DNA from: Streptomyces orinoci
GTDB taxonomy: Bacteria; Actinomycetota; Actinomycetes; Streptomycetales; Streptomycetaceae
Length of the DNA: 64,000 bases
NCBI RefSeq assembly: GCF_003121295.1
Contig: NZ_PHNC01000029.1
Location: forward strand, 434,001-498,000
Direction: 5' to 3'
A program made the position numbers and the translations under genes. This document shows positions 61,550 through 64,000 of the stretch, one piece after another. The stretch's first letter is position 1, and each line of letters begins with the position of its first letter. The notes beneath the pieces were generated by a model. The model did not search any database and was not told the origin of the DNA. It was given only the letters and a program-made list of their open reading frames with translations.

Positions 61550-63357
61550 CCACCACCCTGCCCACCGCGCCCAGACGCGAACGCATACCGCCGCCGGCGC
61601 CCCGCCCGCCGGTGCTCGGGCTGCGCACCTCCCGCCCGGATCTGCTGGTCTGCGCGGCGGTGCTGGCCGCGATCGTCTGCGTCCAGGGCTGGAACATCAC
61701 CGGCTTCCCGGCGCTCAGCGATGACGAGGGCACCTATCTCGCCCAGGCCTGGGCCGTACAGCAGGACAAGGGCCTGGCGCACTACACCTACTGGTACGAC
61801 CATCCGCCGCTGGGCTGGCTGCAGTTGGCGGTGGTCACCTGGCTGCCCTCGGTGCTGGCCCCGGCCACCCTCTCGGTGGCCCCGATGCGGCCGGCCATGC
61901 TGCTGGTGACCGCGGTGAGCGCGGTGCTGCTCTTCGCACTGGCCCGGCGGCTGGGCCTGCCGCGCTGGGCGGCCGCCCTGGCCATGGCCCTGTTCGGCCT
62001 GTCCCCGCTGGCGGTGGTGCTCCAGCGGGAGATCTTCCTGGACAACATCGCGGTGCTGTGGATGCTGCTGGCCTTCTTCCTGGCGGCCTCGCCACGGCGG
62101 CACCTCTGGCACCACTTCGGGGCCGGGCTGGCGGCCGCGGTGTCGGTGCTGTCCAAGGAGACCATGCTGGTGGTGCTGCCCGCGCTGCTGGTCACCATGT
62201 GGCGGCACAGCCACCGTGACACCCGCAAGTTCGCGGTGACCGGGGCGGTCACCGCCTGCGGCCTGATCGGCCTGACCTATCCGCTCTATGCGCTGCTCAA
62301 CAACGAGCTGTTCCCCGGCCCCGGCCATGTCTCGCTGATCGACGGCATCAAGTACCAGCTGAACCGGGCCGGTTCGGGCTTCATCCTGGATCCGCACTCC
62401 GGCGCGCACGCCGCCCTGCACTCCTGGCTCTACTACGACACGGTGCTGCCACTGGGCGGGCCGGCCGCCACGGTGCTGCTGCTGGCCTCGGCCCGCTGGT
62501 CGGTCACCGGCCGCGCCCTGGCCGGTCCCGCCCTGGCCGCCGCCATCCTGGCCCTGGTCGCCCTGCGCCCCTCCGGCTACCTCCCGGCCATGTACATCAT
62601 CCAGGCCCTGCCCTTCCTGGCCCTGTCCCTGGCGGGGGTTGCCGCCTCGGTGACCCATGCGGTGCTGCGGGGGCGCCTGCCGATGCGGAGACCGGCGCGG
62701 CGCCTCGCGGTGCCGGGCGCACCCTCGCCCCAGCGGCCGGTGGGACGGCTCCTGGGCCGGGCCTCGGGCGACGCGCAAGCGGTTGCCGGTGCGGTGCCGG
62801 GCGGCGTCCTGGCGGGGACTACCGGAACCTCGCCCCGTGCCGCCGGGCTCGCCCGGACCGGTCTTCAGCCCGTACGCCGGGGCGGCACCCGGAATGCGCC
62901 GGCCCGCCGTACCGTGGTGGCCGCCCTGGCCGCCGGATGCGCGCTGCTGGTCGTCCCCCGCTGGTATCACGGGGACCGGATCGCATTGACGGCCGACGCC
63001 AACTCGCCCTATCGGCAGGCCGCTTCCTGGCTGGGTGATACGGCCCGGGTGCCGCGGCCGGCCCGTACCAGGGTCCTCGCCGATGACGCCATCTGGCTGG
63101 ACCTGGTGCACTCCGGCTACCGGCCCGGCACCGGGGTGATCTGGTTCTACAAGGCCGATCTGGATCCGGCGGTCGGCAGCACCCTGCCGCATGGCTGGCG
63201 GGACCTGGACTATGTGGTCGCCTCACCGACCGTACGCCGGGACGCGGCCACCCTCCCCCTGGTGCGGGCCGCCCTGCGCAACTCCCGGGCCGTGGCCGTC
63301 TTCGGCGCCGGGGTGGACCGGATCGAGATCCGCCGGGTCAACCGGGCGGGCCGATGA
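61546..63357 (+). CDS. Polytopic GT-C-type glycosyltransferase
   Basis: 603 residues, about ten membrane helices. The first periplasmic loop has the GT39/83-like acidic motif FPALSDDEGTYLAQAWAVQ (catalytic Asp-Asp-Glu) and HYTYWYDHPPLGW. A hydrophilic, disordered Arg/Pro/Gly-rich stretch (about 370-460) precedes a C-terminal extracellular domain ending RIEIRRVNRAGR. Uses polyprenyl-phosphate sugars (family knowledge). GTG overlaps the previous stop (GTGA). Confidence 0.85.
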   Translation: MTTTLPTAPRRERIPPPAPRPPVLGLRTSRPDLLVCAAVLAAIVCVQGWNITGFPALSDDEGTYLAQAWAVQQDKGLAHYTYWYDHPPLGWLQLAVVTWLPSVLAPATLSVAPMRPAMLLVTAVSAVLLFALARRLGLPRWAAALAMALFGLSPLAVVLQREIFLDNIAVLWMLLAFFLAASPRRHLWHHFGAGLAAAVSVLSKETMLVVLPALLVTMWRHSHRDTRKFAVTGAVTACGLIGLTYPLYALLNNELFPGPGHVSLIDGIKYQLNRAGSGFILDPHSGAHAALHSWLYYDTVLPLGGPAATVLLLASARWSVTGRALAGPALAAAILALVALRPSGYLPAMYIIQALPFLALSLAGVAASVTHAVLRGRLPMRRPARRLAVPGAPSPQRPVGRLLGRASGDAQAVAGAVPGGVLAGTTGTSPRAAGLARTGLQPVRRGGTRNAPARRTVVAALAAGCALLVVPRWYHGDRIALTADANSPYRQAASWLGDTARVPRPARTRVLADDAIWLDLVHSGYRPGTGVIWFYKADLDPAVGSTLPHGWRDLDYVVASPTVRRDAATLPLVRAALRNSRAVAVFGAGVDRIEIRRVNRAGR

Positions 63358-63851
63358 CCGTACCCGACACCCTGCGGGCCGAGGCCGCCGCCACCGCGCC
63401 CACCGCCACGCCCGGCAACCGGCTGGGGCTCCCGCTGGCCCGGCTGGTCACCTTTGGGCTGATCGGCCTCACCGGCTTTCTGCCCAACCTCCTGGGCCTC
63501 AAGTTGCTGATCTCCGCCGGGATGTACTACCTCCCGGCCGAGATCGTGGCCAACCAGTTCGGCGTGCTGTGGAACTTCGTTCTCACCGAGGCCCTGCTCT
63601 TCCGCCAACGCCGGGGCCACCGCCACTGGGCGGACCGGGTGCTGCGCTTCGCCCTGCTGGCCAATGCCGATCTGCTGCTGCGCATTCCGCTGATCGCCCT
63701 CCTGGTCGGCGTGGGGCACCTGGGAGCCTTGTCCGCCACCGCGCTCGCCCTGCTCACCACCTTTGTCCTGCGTTTTGTGGCCACCGAGGCCCTGGTCTAT
63801 CTCCCCCGCAAGCGCCCCGGGCGCCACCGCCGAAGCAGAAGGGATCATTAG
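63354..63851 (+). CDS. GtrA-like membrane protein
   Basis: 165 residues, four membrane helices: LVTFGLIGLTGFLPNLLGL, a second with IVANQFGVLWNFVLTEALLF, then two more, and a basic tail (LPRKRPGRHRRSRRDH). GtrA-family proteins help flip or present polyprenyl-linked sugars. ATG overlaps the preceding stop (ATGA). Confidence 0.87.
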   Translation: MTVPDTLRAEAAATAPTATPGNRLGLPLARLVTFGLIGLTGFLPNLLGLKLLISAGMYYLPAEIVANQFGVLWNFVLTEALLFRQRRGHRHWADRVLRFALLANADLLLRIPLIALLVGVGHLGALSATALALLTTFVLRFVATEALVYLPRKRPGRHRRSRRDH

Positions 63852-64000
63852 TGGCCCTGCGCACCCCCTTTCTCAGAGCCAGACGCACCAGGGCCGCGAG
63901 CGCCCTGCTCCTCGCCACCGGCGCCTCCATGGGACTGCTGCTGGCCACTCCCCATCCGGCCAGGGCCGGATCCAATCTCGTGGTCAACCCGGGCTTTGAG
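63851..64000 (+). CDS. Secreted protein, cut by the window end
   Basis: First 50 codons only. A basic N-terminus (RTPFLRARRTRAASA), a hydrophobic core (LLLATGASMGLLLATP), likely cleavage near ARA, then GSNLVVNPGFE, the start typical of carbohydrate-binding module domains. The GTG overlaps the GtrA stop by one base (TAGTG). Probably the secreted member of the operon; the rest lies outside the window. Confidence 0.7.
   Translation, partial: MALRTPFLRARRTRAASALLLATGASMGLLLATPHPARAGSNLVVNPGFE

Overview
The window is high-GC actinobacterial chromosome and most likely comes from Streptomyces or a close Streptomycetaceae relative. The evidence is GC-rich third codon positions, frequent GTG and TTG starts, and the characteristic order of housekeeping genes: ppdK and dusB, then glyS facing znuA-znuC-znuB-zur, then uppS-recO-leuA, then era, a CorC-like gene, ybeY and phoH, then rnz and a HIT gene. 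It also carries actinobacterial families such as DUF397, DUF6879, MmyB-type regulators and a Zur-controlled zinc importer. I saw no rRNA, tRNA, CRISPR array, complete insertion sequence or replication origin.

Layout. 0-7 kb: an APC permease, a beheaded yoeB-type toxin remnant, and a divergent ABC exporter and two-component system bracketed by two copies of a 29-bp direct repeat; each copy sits exactly where a neighbouring gene is broken. 7-15 kb: a secreted ricin-type lectin, an HTH regulator with a divergent small CxxC protein, a large glycosyltransferase, a three-gene sugar importer without its own ATPase, and an ArsR-like regulator. 15-27 kb: ppdK, dusB, an MmyB-type regulator with a divergent MFS pump and twin palindromic operators, an aldo/keto reductase with a TetR regulator, and a second two-component system. 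27-37 kb: glyS, the zinc uptake operon with Zur boxes, zur, uppS, recO, a TerB-like gene, and leuA behind a leucine-rich leader peptide.

37-44.5 kb is the accessory part. An M4 (protealysin-type) peptidase is followed by its emfourin-type inhibitor, a decayed second copy of the inhibitor, and a secreted protein built of four near-identical repeats. A wHTH/zinc-ribbon gene follows, then two tandem modules of small regulatory-type genes (DUF6879, DUF397, XRE). The first module is flanked by a 24-bp direct repeat, and its XRE gene has a frameshift in a C6 run. This double module is the best candidate here for an undescribed system.

44.5-60 kb: an SDR, two more MmyB-type regulators with divergent partners (an alpha/beta hydrolase and an MFS pump), era, a cytidine-deaminase-like protein lacking the zinc motifs, SRPBCC and DoxX-like genes, an intergenic block of four copies of a dispersed repeat, corC-like/ybeY/phoH, a divergent sugar kinase and GH4 glycosidase, an acid phosphatase, rnz and a HIT protein. 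60.2 kb to the edge: a tightly overlapping operon for a surface polysaccharide or glycoconjugate (processive GT2, polytopic GT-C-like transferase, GtrA-like flippase, secreted protein cut by the window end), preceded by a long inverted repeat.
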